From: JAXDLK01 sp034666665
Lineage (GTDB): Bacteria > Desulfobacterota > Binatia > JACPRU01
Direction: 5' to 3'
DNA: 13,110 bases
NCBI GenBank assembly: GCA_034666665.1
Contig: JAXDLK010000234.1
Span: 1 to 13,110, forward strand
This document shows positions 1-7,713 of the stretch, in pieces. The notes under the pieces were generated by a model. That model saw nothing but the letters and a program-made list of their open reading frames with translations. It was not told where the DNA came from and did no database searches. Made by a program: the position numbers and the translations under genes. Position 1 is the first letter of the stretch. Every line of letters starts with the position of its first letter.

Positions 1-708
1 CACATGGGGCAGATGGGCGGGCACATGCACGACGGGCCGCACATGCGCTTCACCGCCGAGCGCACACCGAGCGAAGCCGACCTCGCCCGCGCGCGCGAGG
101 TCCTGCGGACGATGCGCGCCGCGATCACGCCCTATCAGGATGCCGAGAAGGCGCTCGAGGAAGGCCACCGGATCTTCCTGCCGACGGTGCCCCAGGAGGT
201 CTATCACTTCGTTCATTACCCTCACACGGCCCAGGAGTACGCCGGCCGGTTCGACGTGGCGCATCCGGGCTCGCTCCTCTACGTGAAGGAGGGCGCGGAT
301 CGCTGGCGTTTGGTCGGCGCCATGTACAGCGCGCCCGAGGGCTCGACGGAGGATCAGCTCGACAGGTTGATCCCGCTCGGTGTCTCGCGCTGGCACGCGC
401 ACGTGAACGTCTGCCTTCCCGAAGGCGTCTCGCTCGACGACCTGACACGCGGCGAGATCGGCGCCGGCAACGCGCATCTCGCGGGCACGCTCGACGCCGG
501 GCGGCACGGCGCGGTCGCCGACACCGTGAACCGCCAGTACGGCTTCATGGCCGACGGCCGGTTCGGCTTCGAAGGACGGATCGCGGACCGCCCTTCCTGC
601 GAGGGAGCGGGCGGAAAGTTTCTCCCGCAGGCATACGGCTGGATGGTGCACGTCTATCCGTTCGCGGGTGACGATCTGAAGACCGCGTTCGGCACCGACG
701 TCCCGTGA
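1..708 (+). CDS. His/Met-rich protein of unknown function, 5' end cut by the window edge
   Basis: I do not recognise a named family. The frame is open to the first base of the window; the earliest visible ATG is at 4, followed by in-frame ATGs at 13, 25 and 43. The visible N-terminus alternates Met, His and Gly (GQMGGHMHDGPHM), a composition more like a metal-binding linker after a signal peptide than a natural protein start, so the gene probably begins upstream. The body (about 200 residues) is soluble and mixed alpha/beta, with His-bearing motifs HFVHYPH near residue 68 and WHAHVNVCLP near residue 130, and the strand-like stretch PGSLLYVKEG between them. Clustered His plus one Cys suggest metal binding, which is inference. 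It stops at TGA 706-708, 16 bases before the next gene on the same strand, so the two may be cotranscribed. No membrane segment is visible in the part present. Confidence 0.7.
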   Translation, partial: HMGQMGGHMHDGPHMRFTAERTPSEADLARAREVLRTMRAAITPYQDAEKALEEGHRIFLPTVPQEVYHFVHYPHTAQEYAGRFDVAHPGSLLYVKEGADRWRLVGAMYSAPEGSTEDQLDRLIPLGVSRWHAHVNVCLPEGVSLDDLTRGEIGAGNAHLAGTLDAGRHGAVADTVNRQYGFMADGRFGFEGRIADRPSCEGAGGKFLPQAYGWMVHVYPFAGDDLKTAFGTDVP

Positions 709-724
709 CGGAAGGGTGACTCGA

Positions 725-1375
725 GTGAGCGTGGAGAGCGGCGTTCCGGCGGCGCCCGACCCGGAGGAGGTGCTCGACTTCTGGTTCGCCGATGCGACGT
801 GCTCGCCGGAAGCGGCGAGACGGCGGGTCGAGCTCTGGTTCCAGGCGAGCGTGACGTTCGATCGGCAAATTGCCGAGCGCTTCGGCCACTTGCCGGACGC
901 TGCCGCCGGCGGCGCGCTCGACGCCTGGAAGGCCGAGCCGCGCTCGGCGCTCGCGCTCGTGGTCGTGCTCGATCAATTTCCGCGGAACGCGTTTCGCGGC
1001 ACGCCGCGGGCATTCGCGTTCGACGGCAGCGCGCGGGCAGTCGCGCTGGCCGCGCTCGAGGCGGGTTTCGCAGAGCGCCTCCACCCGCTCGAGGCCGCGT
1101 TCTTCGGGCTACCGCTCGAGCACGCGGAGGACATCCCGCTGCAGCATCGTTGTGTCGCGCATTACGAGTGGCTCCGCGATCGCGTGCCCGAGTCGTTCCG
1201 CGAGCTCTTCGGCGAGTTCGTGGACTACGGTCGCCGTCATCGCGACGTGATCGAACGCTTCGGCCGTTTCCCGCACCGGAATGCGATGTTCGGTCGCGAG
1301 AGCACCGCGGAGGAGCGGGACTATCTCGACGCCGGCGGAGAGAAGTTCGACGGGTTGCCCCCGAAGACCTCCTGA
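725..1375 (+). CDS. DUF924 family protein
   Basis: The protein begins EEVLDFWF and contains WFQASVTFDRQIAERF, the Gln-Phe-Pro-Arg-Asn block (LDQFPRNAF), LPLEHAEDIPLQ and FGRFPHRN, which together are the hallmark blocks of the DUF924 family. That family is a small, all-helical, tetratricopeptide-like bacterial protein of unknown function, usually 180-220 residues, so the gene is full length (216 residues). The start is uncertain: GTG 716 is in frame, but the only purine-rich ribosome site, GGAAGGG at 710-716, overlaps that codon and sits 8 bases before GTG 725, so I prefer 725. The 3' end runs 55 bases into the 3' end of the convergent glycosyltransferase gene. Family identity is secure; cellular role is not known. 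Confidence 0.88.
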   Translation: MSVESGVPAAPDPEEVLDFWFADATCSPEAARRRVELWFQASVTFDRQIAERFGHLPDAAAGGALDAWKAEPRSALALVVVLDQFPRNAFRGTPRAFAFDGSARAVALAALEAGFAERLHPLEAAFFGLPLEHAEDIPLQHRCVAHYEWLRDRVPESFRELFGEFVDYGRRHRDVIERFGRFPHRNAMFGRESTAEERDYLDAGGEKFDGLPPKTS

Positions 1376-3150
1376 TCCTGCCGGTTCGGCCCGGGGTCTC
1401 TTCGTTCGACCCGCTTCCGCGGCGGAGGAGCGTTCACGGCGAGTCGATACAGGACCCGTCTCTGTAACGGGTTCCGCTCCGAGCGTGTGTGCTCGCTCGC
1501 GAGGATTTCTTCCGTACGGCCGATCCGCGCCAGATCGCGTTCGTCGATTCTGCGAGCGAGGACGTACACCTCGTGCGCTCGCGGGTGGCGCGCGCGGATC
1601 GCCTCCGATCCCGCGACCAACTGCACACGAGGCTCGCTGTAGTAGAGCAGCCAGAAATTCTCGAGCTCCCTCGCGTCGTAATACGCGAGGAAGGGCCGAT
1701 CCGCCGGAACGATGCGTTGAGCCTCGCGCAGGAACTCCACGTCTCGGTCGTAATCGTCGACGTAGCGCGCCTGGTATGCCGAGAGGAGGGTGAAGAGCGC
1801 GCCGAGCACGGCGAAGGTGCCGGCGATCGCGACACGGTCGCTCCGCCGGGTCACGAAGAAGGCGGCGCCGAACGCCGTCGCGACGCACGCCCCGACGAGC
1901 ATCGGCGGGACCCACTGCGGCCCGCGGATCTGATGCCGGAAAAGTACCGCGGCGACCGCGAGTGGCAAGCCGAAGGCGGGCACGGTCCACGCGGGGTTCC
2001 GGAGCCACGACGGCCAGCCGAGCACCATTCGTCGTAGCCGAAGCGCCGCGGGCGCCGCCAGGATCGCCCAGGGCGCCAGACAGTGCAGCAGATAGTGATG
2101 ATGCTTCCCGTCCGCGAACGACAGCACGAGGGGAGGCGCGAGGGCCCAGCTCCAGAGGAAGCGCTCGGGAGAGCCGGGCGCTACCAAGCCCCGGCGGGCG
2201 AGCCACAACCCGGAAACGGCGAGCGGAGTCCACGGCATCAGGTCGCCGGGCAACGCGAGGGCGTAGTACCAAAAGGGCTCGTCGAGGAACCCGCCTCCCA
2301 GCCGTCCGAGATAGTGTGCCTTCCAGAAGGTCAGCATCTGCGGATGAGTTCGAAGAACGAACAGCGGCCACGCGAGTGACACCGCGAGGCAAGCGAGCCA
2401 ACCCCAGAGCCACACGTAGCGGCGGATGGCTCGACGGTCAGGGCTCCAGGCGAGGTATGCGACGACCGGGATCGAAACCATGGCGGCACCGAAGAACAGG
2501 CCTTTCGCCAGGTTCGTCGATCCGAGCAGCAGGAAGAACGCGAACACCGTCCACGGGCGGCGGCCGAGGAACGTCTGCGATTCGCCGGACGCCGGGGATC
2601 CGCGGACGAACTCGAGCCTGACGAAGACGGCAAGAGCTGCCGTCACGAGGAAGCAGAGGAAGACGTCCGCTTCCGGGTTCGTCGCGTAGGCGTAGAACTC
2701 CTGGAACGTGGCGAATACGAGACCGGCGAGCAGGCCGAGCTCCCGCCCCAGGAACACCCCGCCGATCCACGCCACGAGCAGAACCGTCGGTACGGACGCG
2801 GTGATCGCCGCCAAGCGTGCGACGCGATCGTCACGGGTCGTTCCGCAGACCGCGGATACCGCCGCCACCCACCATGCCGACAGCGGCGGTCGCTCGAGCC
2901 AGCTCACTCCATCGAGCTTTGGAACCAGCCAGTCGTGATCGGCGAGCATTTCGCGGCTGGTCTCGGGGATCACGGCCTGATGCCCGGAAAGGACCCGTCC
3001 GGGAAGGATGGCGAGCACGAAGAGCGTGAAGCAGAACGCACCGAGCAGCAGCTGATCCGACCACCGGGGGCGCGACCCTCCGTCCGCTCGAGTGTCGGCG
3101 ACGGGTGATCCGTCCTCTGGTGTCGAACCGACCGAGAGGTTCGCCCGCAT
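1321..3150 (-). CDS. ArnT/PMT-like membrane glycosyltransferase (GT39/GT83 type)
   Basis: A 609-residue integral membrane protein. The first membrane helix is LLLGAFCFTLFVLAILPG (about residues 34-51), followed by a large first extracytoplasmic loop with the family pattern ETSREMLADHDWLVP (about 63-77) and WLERPPLSAWW (about 84-94), matching the ArnT/PMT_2 pattern of an acidic residue, REM, WLVP and E-(K/R)-PP. A further ten or so hydrophobic helices follow, then a soluble tail of roughly 140 residues after the last helix (FAVLGALFTLLSAY). ArnT-like enzymes move a sugar from a polyprenyl phosphate donor to lipid A, protein or another acceptor outside the inner membrane; acceptor and sugar cannot be read here. 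Start ATG 3150 lies 17 bases after the eutBC stop with only a weak ribosome site (ACCGG), so coupled translation is likely. It is the last gene of the operon, and its final 18 codons overlap the opposite-strand DUF924 gene. Confidence 0.85.
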   Translation of the reverse strand: MRANLSVGSTPEDGSPVADTRADGGSRPRWSDQLLLGAFCFTLFVLAILPGRVLSGHQAVIPETSREMLADHDWLVPKLDGVSWLERPPLSAWWVAAVSAVCGTTRDDRVARLAAITASVPTVLLVAWIGGVFLGRELGLLAGLVFATFQEFYAYATNPEADVFLCFLVTAALAVFVRLEFVRGSPASGESQTFLGRRPWTVFAFFLLLGSTNLAKGLFFGAAMVSIPVVAYLAWSPDRRAIRRYVWLWGWLACLAVSLAWPLFVLRTHPQMLTFWKAHYLGRLGGGFLDEPFWYYALALPGDLMPWTPLAVSGLWLARRGLVAPGSPERFLWSWALAPPLVLSFADGKHHHYLLHCLAPWAILAAPAALRLRRMVLGWPSWLRNPAWTVPAFGLPLAVAAVLFRHQIRGPQWVPPMLVGACVATAFGAAFFVTRRSDRVAIAGTFAVLGALFTLLSAYQARYVDDYDRDVEFLREAQRIVPADRPFLAYYDARELENFWLLYYSEPRVQLVAGSEAIRARHPRAHEVYVLARRIDERDLARIGRTEEILASEHTRSERNPLQRRVLYRLAVNAPPPRKRVERRDPGPNRQDQEVFGGNPSNFSPPASR

Positions 3151-3167
3151 CCGGTGCGTCCGTCGGG

Positions 3168-5276
3168 TCAGTGCCGGCGCGCAGCGCGCGTGGCGAGCGC
3201 CACACCCGACGCGCGAAGCTCGAACATGGCTGCGATCAGACCCGCGATCTCCGTCGCGGCTTCCTCCGGAGGCTTGCCGCGGCGGTGAATTCCCGAGATC
3301 GCGGTGGTCTCCGAGTGATCGAGCTCGGGGCGCCAGCGGAGCTCGCCGCCGGGGTCGCGGCCCCACGTGAGATACGCCGAGAGGGTGTCGAGGCCGGTAC
3401 CGGGCCGCTCTCCGATGAGATGAACGACGGCGTCGGCGGCGGTGACCGCGCCGACGTGATAGCCGGCGCGCACGCGCCCGTTCTCGACGACCACGTCGAC
3501 CGGTGCGAGATGCCGTCCGCGCGTCCGCAGCTCGCGGCGAAGGGCCGGCAGGAGAGGGCGCAGGTTCTCGTTGAGTGCGTCGGCGTTGAGACCGTCGGAG
3601 ATCACCAGCTGGACCTCCGGACGCCGATCGGGGTGGAGCGCGGCCACTCGAGCGGCGTCTTCGTCGCGGATCCGTTCCCCAGTGGCGGGATGCGCAAGAT
3701 AGTCTTCGCGATCCGACGCCACTGTTCGCGCGACCAGGTGTCGGGGCGAGACGTCGCGAAGCACGGCAGCGTGGACCCTGGCGTAGAGCGCTCGGCGTGC
3801 CTGGGCGTAGATCGCTTCGAGACGTGCGAGCGTCTCCGGCGGATCTTCCTCCGGACGACCGGCGCCGGCCACTCCGGCACCCAGGTCGAAGCCGCGTTCG
3901 CGGAGCTCGGCGACACGTGCCCCGGCCTCCGTCACGAGCGCATCGCGAGATCGATCGTCGCCGCGCGCGCTGCGGTACGTCGCGTACAGCGCCGACGTCA
4001 CCTGCGGATCGCCCCACGTGGAGCCGGCGCCGAGCTCGCGCAGCCGCGCCTCCATCCCCGTCGCGAAACGACGTCCGGTGGCGCGCCTGAGCCGCGGGTG
4101 GTCGCGGAACGAGGTCGTCAGATATCCGAGCATGGGATCCGCGTTCCCGGCGACGGCCATGAGATACGCGGGCGCCGCCGCCGCCGCGATCTCCGCGGTC
4201 AGATGCCGGAGCTCGGCCGGAGCGATGCCCATGTGGAAGGTCGCGCATACGTCGAGGCCCATCGTCAGGCCGTGGAGCTTCGCCATCACCTCGTCTTCGA
4301 GGCAGACGCGCTTCAGCTGATCGCCGTTGCGAAACACCTCGGGACCGATGAATCCGGCGACGTCGTTGACGATCGTCCAGGGATTCCCGACCGCCTGGCG
4401 GATCGCGCGGGCGACACCGTAGGTACGCGCCTCGAGCGTCGTCATGTCCATGCCCTCGGCGGTGCCGTTCGTCACCTCCGAGCCCTGTCCGGTCTCGAAG
4501 TAGAGCCCGGGGAACCCGGCGGCGAGCTCCGCGATGCCGTCGACGTCTAGCCCGACCATTCCGGCGAGCGCGCGGGAGGTGCCGGCGAGGCTCTGGAACC
4601 CGACGTCCACACGGCAACGAGCACGAGCGGCCGCCTGCTTCACGATGTCGGAGAGGACGCAGTAGCGCGTCGGCAAGGCGAGGCTCTCGATCACGCTGCG
4701 AAGGAGCTCTTCGAGCCGAATGATCGTCTCGACGTCGTCGGCCGCGGGGTTGATGCCGAGGACGACGTCGCCGCACCCGTAGGAGAGCCCTTCGAGCACG
4801 GAGAAGAGGATTTCCTCTTCCTCGTCGCCCGGGCTGTTCGGCTGGATCCGCGACCCGAGATGGCCGGACGAGCCGATGATCGTTTCGCCGAGGGGGTTGA
4901 AGATCGTGCGAGCGACCGTGGAGAGCTCCGTATCCGTCATCAGCTTGACCACGCCCGCGATGGTCTCGCTCCGGAGACCGGGGCCGTGACGGTCCATCCA
5001 CGCGCCGCTGCCGGGCGCGAGCAGCAGCGCGCGGAGATCGCCCAGGCTCGTCTGCGAGATTTCGGCGGCGGCACCGGCGTCGATCGAGCGCTCGAGCGCT
5101 TCGCTCACGCCGTCGTCGGCGAAGCGGTGGGACGCGAGCTCGCCGAGGGTGACCGCGGCCAGCGCCGCCCGTGCCTCGCGGCGAACGTCGTCGTCGGTCG
5201 TACCGCCGACGAGCAGGTCGCCCTCCTTGAACGAGCTCGCGAGGGCAAAGGTGCGGAGGAGCTCTGCGGTGTGCAC
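3168..5276 (-). CDS. eutBC: single-chain ethanolamine ammonia-lyase, EutB fused to EutC
   Basis: Adenosylcobalamin-dependent lyase, predicted to convert ethanolamine to acetaldehyde and ammonia. Residues 1-430 are EutB: SRIQPN (Arg143, Gln145), VLGINPA (Asn176), GFQSLAGT (227-232), YFETGQGSE (Glu261) and NADPMLGY (Asp380) match the Arg160, Gln162, Asn193, Glu287 and Asp362 positions of the E. coli large subunit. Residues about 515-700 are EutC: YLAHPATGERI, VQLVISDGLNADA (555-567), LIGERPGTG (620-628) and SGIHRRGKPP. The subunits are normally separate chains of about 450 and 250-300 residues; here one uninterrupted 702-residue frame carries both. The join (430-515) is helical and unlike EutC: the conserved EutC N-terminal block with the GRAGPRPRTQ-type motif is missing. 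Start is GTG 5276, 18 bases after the preceding stop. No eutA reactivase, aldehyde dehydrogenase or shell gene is nearby. The alternative is a related amine lyase with changed substrate. Confidence 0.93.
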   Translation of the reverse strand: MHTAELLRTFALASSFKEGDLLVGGTTDDDVRREARAALAAVTLGELASHRFADDGVSEALERSIDAGAAAEISQTSLGDLRALLLAPGSGAWMDRHGPGLRSETIAGVVKLMTDTELSTVARTIFNPLGETIIGSSGHLGSRIQPNSPGDEEEEILFSVLEGLSYGCGDVVLGINPAADDVETIIRLEELLRSVIESLALPTRYCVLSDIVKQAAARARCRVDVGFQSLAGTSRALAGMVGLDVDGIAELAAGFPGLYFETGQGSEVTNGTAEGMDMTTLEARTYGVARAIRQAVGNPWTIVNDVAGFIGPEVFRNGDQLKRVCLEDEVMAKLHGLTMGLDVCATFHMGIAPAELRHLTAEIAAAAAPAYLMAVAGNADPMLGYLTTSFRDHPRLRRATGRRFATGMEARLRELGAGSTWGDPQVTSALYATYRSARGDDRSRDALVTEAGARVAELRERGFDLGAGVAGAGRPEEDPPETLARLEAIYAQARRALYARVHAAVLRDVSPRHLVARTVASDREDYLAHPATGERIRDEDAARVAALHPDRRPEVQLVISDGLNADALNENLRPLLPALRRELRTRGRHLAPVDVVVENGRVRAGYHVGAVTAADAVVHLIGERPGTGLDTLSAYLTWGRDPGGELRWRPELDHSETTAISGIHRRGKPPEEAATEIAGLIAAMFELRASGVALATRAARRH

Positions 5277-5294
5277 GGTCGCGCGCCTGCTCGC

Positions 5295-6305
5295 TCACCC
5301 CTCCGGCGGCGCGAGGTAGACGCAGATCGGCTCGTCGCCGAAGCCTTTCAGCTGCTGCTTCTCGGGCAACGGCACGAACTTCTCGGCGAGCTCTGGATCC
5401 GTCGTGCGCGCGCTCTCGACGACAGGCTCGGAGGCGGCGATCGCGCCCGGTGGCGCGAGCTTCAGGATGCGGGCGGCGAGGTTCACGCTCGCGCCGATGA
5501 ACGTCAGCGAGCTCCGGAAGCGCGAGCCGATCGGTCCGATGATCAACGGCCCGACGGCCACCCCGAACCGCGCCTCCGGCAGATCGGGGACGCGTTCACG
5601 GCGTGCGGCGAGCTGCGACCGCATGCGGAACACGGCGGGCACCGCCTCGCCCGGCCCGCCGAAGTAGAGCAGCGCCCCGTCGCCCTCGAAGTCGTGGACG
5701 TCGCCGCAGTGGAAGACCGTCGTATCCACCACCGGCTCCATGAACTCCTGGACCAGCGACAACACCTTCTCCGGCGGATGGCGGAAGAGCAGCGCGGTCG
5801 AGTCGACCATGTCGACGAAGACGACCGCCATCTCGCGGATCACCGGCAGCTCGACGCCCGCGAGAACCGTCCGCTCGAGAACACGCGGCACGTCGAGCCC
5901 GCCCTCGCCGCCGAGCGCCTTCCACGCGATCGACCGGACACGATCGTCGACGTCGATGGGCGCGACGGGAAATCCCTCGGCCTCCCAGCGCGGCAGGCCG
6001 CCGACGATCACCGATACGTCCGAGTAACCGTCGGCGACCAGCCAGTGCGCGACGCGCGAGCTCGATTCCTCGCCGTGACAGAGGCAGTAGCAGACGATCC
6101 GTCGGTCCGGGGCGACGTCGGGAATCCGCGGCGTCTCGTCGTCGAGGATCACCGGGACGGCGCCAGGAATGCCGAGTGGGCGCCGCTCGAAGGCGTCCCG
6201 CCGGCGCACGTCGAGAACGAGGGGCGGATCGCCGGATGCTCTCGCGGCCTCGAGGTCGCGAGGCCCGATGCGCGCGAACGTGCGGGCGGCCGTACGCTGG
6301 CTCAG
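5295..6305 (-). CDS. rhodanese domain fused to class III adenylate/guanylate cyclase domain
   Basis: Residues about 12-118 form a rhodanese domain: LVLDVRRRDAFERRPLGIPGA, then the active-site loop YCLCHGEESSSRVA (Cys74 the likely sulfur-carrying residue) and GGLPRWEAEGFPV. Residues about 158-336 form a class III cyclase: metal Asp165 in VFVDMVDST, metal Asp209 in FEGDG, and Asn275 and Arg279 in GASVNLAAR, so a catalytic set is present. The residue usually Lys four before the second metal Asp is Asp205, so purine choice may be altered. No membrane helix or signal peptide is seen; it should be cytoplasmic. Start is the problem: the open frame extends upstream, but that part is coxG read in another frame, and no ATG, GTG or TTG lies where the homologous region begins. 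CTG 6305 overlaps the coxG stop as CTGA, in the style of the other coupled starts here. Predicted length is 336 residues. It may relay sulfur or sense redox and make a cyclic nucleotide, which is inference. Confidence 0.85.
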   Translation of the reverse strand: MSQRTAARTFARIGPRDLEAARASGDPPLVLDVRRRDAFERRPLGIPGAVPVILDDETPRIPDVAPDRRIVCYCLCHGEESSSRVAHWLVADGYSDVSVIVGGLPRWEAEGFPVAPIDVDDRVRSIAWKALGGEGGLDVPRVLERTVLAGVELPVIREMAVVFVDMVDSTALLFRHPPEKVLSLVQEFMEPVVDTTVFHCGDVHDFEGDGALLYFGGPGEAVPAVFRMRSQLAARRERVPDLPEARFGVAVGPLIIGPIGSRFRSSLTFIGASVNLAARILKLAPPGAIAASEPVVESARTTDPELAEKFVPLPEKQQLKGFGDEPICVYLAPPEG

Positions 6306-6850
6306 CGCGCCGTCGCCTTCCCGCCGAAGACCCGGGCCAGCCTCTCTCGGATTCCCTTCACGAGGGAACGCCAGAGATTCAGCAAGATCCCCTGGCGCGC
6401 GACCTCCCCCGGAGCAGCCGCGATCTCGGCCTCCATCGCCGTGAAGAACTGCGCGGTCATCGTCCGTGTCGCTCCGTCGATCATCCTCTGGCCGACGCTC
6501 GCGAGCGGTCCGCCGATCTGCGCGTCGCCCGAGTAACGGAGGAGAGTCGCGCCGTTTTGCTCCTCGAGATCGACCGTCCCCGAACCCTTGATGAACCCCT
6601 GCTTGCCCTTGCCGTCGACGAGCATCTTGTAATGCTCGGGCGGACGGATTTCCTCGAGCTTCACCTTCCCCTTGTACTGGCCCTTCACGGCGGCGAGGCC
6701 GACGTTGACCTCGCCCGTGTACTCGTTCTCTCCGATGGTCTCGAGCTTGTCGCAGCCGGGAATGCACCGCGCGAGCCGGTACGGGTCGATCAGGAAGGAC
6801 CAGACGCGCTCCCTCGGCGCCGGAAACGTGTGCGTGCCGCTCACCTTCAC
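6302..6850 (-). CDS. coxG: CoxG-like SRPBCC protein
   Basis: A 182-residue protein of the CoxG (carbon monoxide dehydrogenase subunit G) family. The SRPBCC hydrophobic-pocket fold spans about residues 1-145, with the opening strand and helix SGTHTFPAPRERVWSFLIDP, the conserved IPGC motif near residue 29, and the KGKVKLEEI and GSGTVDLEE strands. The C-terminal tail (about 155-182) is a basic amphipathic segment ending in RERLARVFGGKATAR, which could touch the membrane surface. CoxG proteins accompany CoxSLM hydroxylases; work on mycobacterial CoxG indicates it binds menaquinone and links the soluble enzyme to the quinone pool, while older work proposed a membrane anchor. Start GTG 6850 overlaps the coxM stop as GTGA, and the stop TGA 6304-6302 overlaps the CTG of the next gene. 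Translation is therefore probably coupled on both sides. Confidence 0.88.
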   Translation of the reverse strand: MKVSGTHTFPAPRERVWSFLIDPYRLARCIPGCDKLETIGENEYTGEVNVGLAAVKGQYKGKVKLEEIRPPEHYKMLVDGKGKQGFIKGSGTVDLEEQNGATLLRYSGDAQIGGPLASVGQRMIDGATRTMTAQFFTAMEAEIAAAPGEVARQGILLNLWRSLVKGIRERLARVFGGKATAR

Positions 6851-7713
6851 GCGGACCTCGCGCGATCGGCAGCCTCGCGGAGCGCGCGGCGGGCGTACAC
6901 GCGGACGAGATGCGCGCGGTACTCCGCGGATGCGAAGATGTCGCCGTTCATCTCGATGCCCTCGGTGGTCTGCTGCGCGGCGGCGGCGATCGCCGCGTCC
7001 TCGGGTGCATTTCCCTGGAGAACCTCCTCGGCCGCCTTCGCTCGCCACGCCTTCGACGCCGCGCCGGTCACGCCGATCCGCACCTTCGAGCATCGCCCGC
7101 CATCGAGCGTAACGGCGACGGCGACGCCGACGATGGCGAATCCGGATGCGGGCTGGGGCTCCTTGCGATACGAGCTGCCGGTCTTCGCCGGGAACGGCTG
7201 GACGCGCACCTCCGTCAGGATCTCCCCCGGCTCGAGCGTGGTGGTGAGCATGTCGACGAAGAACGCCTCGGCGGCGATCGTCCGCGTGCCGGTCGCGCTG
7301 CGCGCCACGATCTCGCCTTCGAGGGCGAGCACCGCCGCCGGATAGTCGGCTCCGGGATCCGCGTGCGCCAGGCTGCCGCCGATCGTTCCCCGGTTCCGTA
7401 CCTGCAGGTCGCCGATCCACGCGGCGCACTGGGTGAGGAGCGGACATCGCCGCGACAGGAGCTCGCTGGTCTCGATCGAGTGATGCGTCGCCATCGCGCC
7501 GATCGCGATCACGCCGCCGTCCTCGCGGATCTCCGTCAGCCCGGGGACGCGACCGAGGTCGATCAGATGTGGCGTCGATGCCAGGCGGAGCTTGAGCGCG
7601 GGAAGCAGGCTGTGTCCGCCGGCGAGCAGCTTCGCGTCCTCCTGCCGTCCGAGCAGCGCAAGAGCCTCGTCGAGGGACGTCGGCGCGGAGTAATCGAACT
7701 CGGCCGGGATCAT
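6847..7713 (-). CDS. coxM: FAD-binding medium subunit of a xanthine oxidase family hydroxylase
   Basis: A 288-residue CoxM-type flavoprotein. The two FAD signatures are AGGHSLLP (31-38) in the N-terminal FAD domain and TIGGSLAHADPGADYP (110-125), where the flavin pyrophosphate is bound. The CO-dehydrogenase-type flavoprotein C-terminal domain follows (about 180-285, with SGFAIVGVAV and VTGAASKAWRA). In this enzyme family the subunit takes electrons from the iron-sulfur centres of CoxS and passes them to quinone or another acceptor. Start ATG 7713 overlaps the coxL stop as ATGA and has a strong upstream AGGAGG (7724-7729 on the complementary strand), about ten bases away. The order S-L-M is typical of form II clusters, whereas form I cox clusters run M-S-L. 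Confidence 0.94.
   Translation of the reverse strand: MIPAEFDYSAPTSLDEALALLGRQEDAKLLAGGHSLLPALKLRLASTPHLIDLGRVPGLTEIREDGGVIAIGAMATHHSIETSELLSRRCPLLTQCAAWIGDLQVRNRGTIGGSLAHADPGADYPAAVLALEGEIVARSATGTRTIAAEAFFVDMLTTTLEPGEILTEVRVQPFPAKTGSSYRKEPQPASGFAIVGVAVAVTLDGGRCSKVRIGVTGAASKAWRAKAAEEVLQGNAPEDAAIAAAAQQTTEGIEMNGDIFASAEYRAHLVRVYARRALREAADRARSA

Noticed and set aside
3151..5298. Open frame continuing upstream of the glycosyltransferase, giving a 1325-residue minus-strand reading
   Set aside because: The upstream portion is Arg/Gly/Ser-rich out-of-frame reading of eutBC, which has clear homology in its own frame. The real protein starts at ATG 3150.
4860..6536. Plus-strand open frame of 558 codons opposite eutBC and the cyclase gene
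   Set aside because: Composition is Arg/Asp/His-rich with no motif, and it is the antisense of two well-supported genes. Long antisense frames are expected in very GC-rich DNA.
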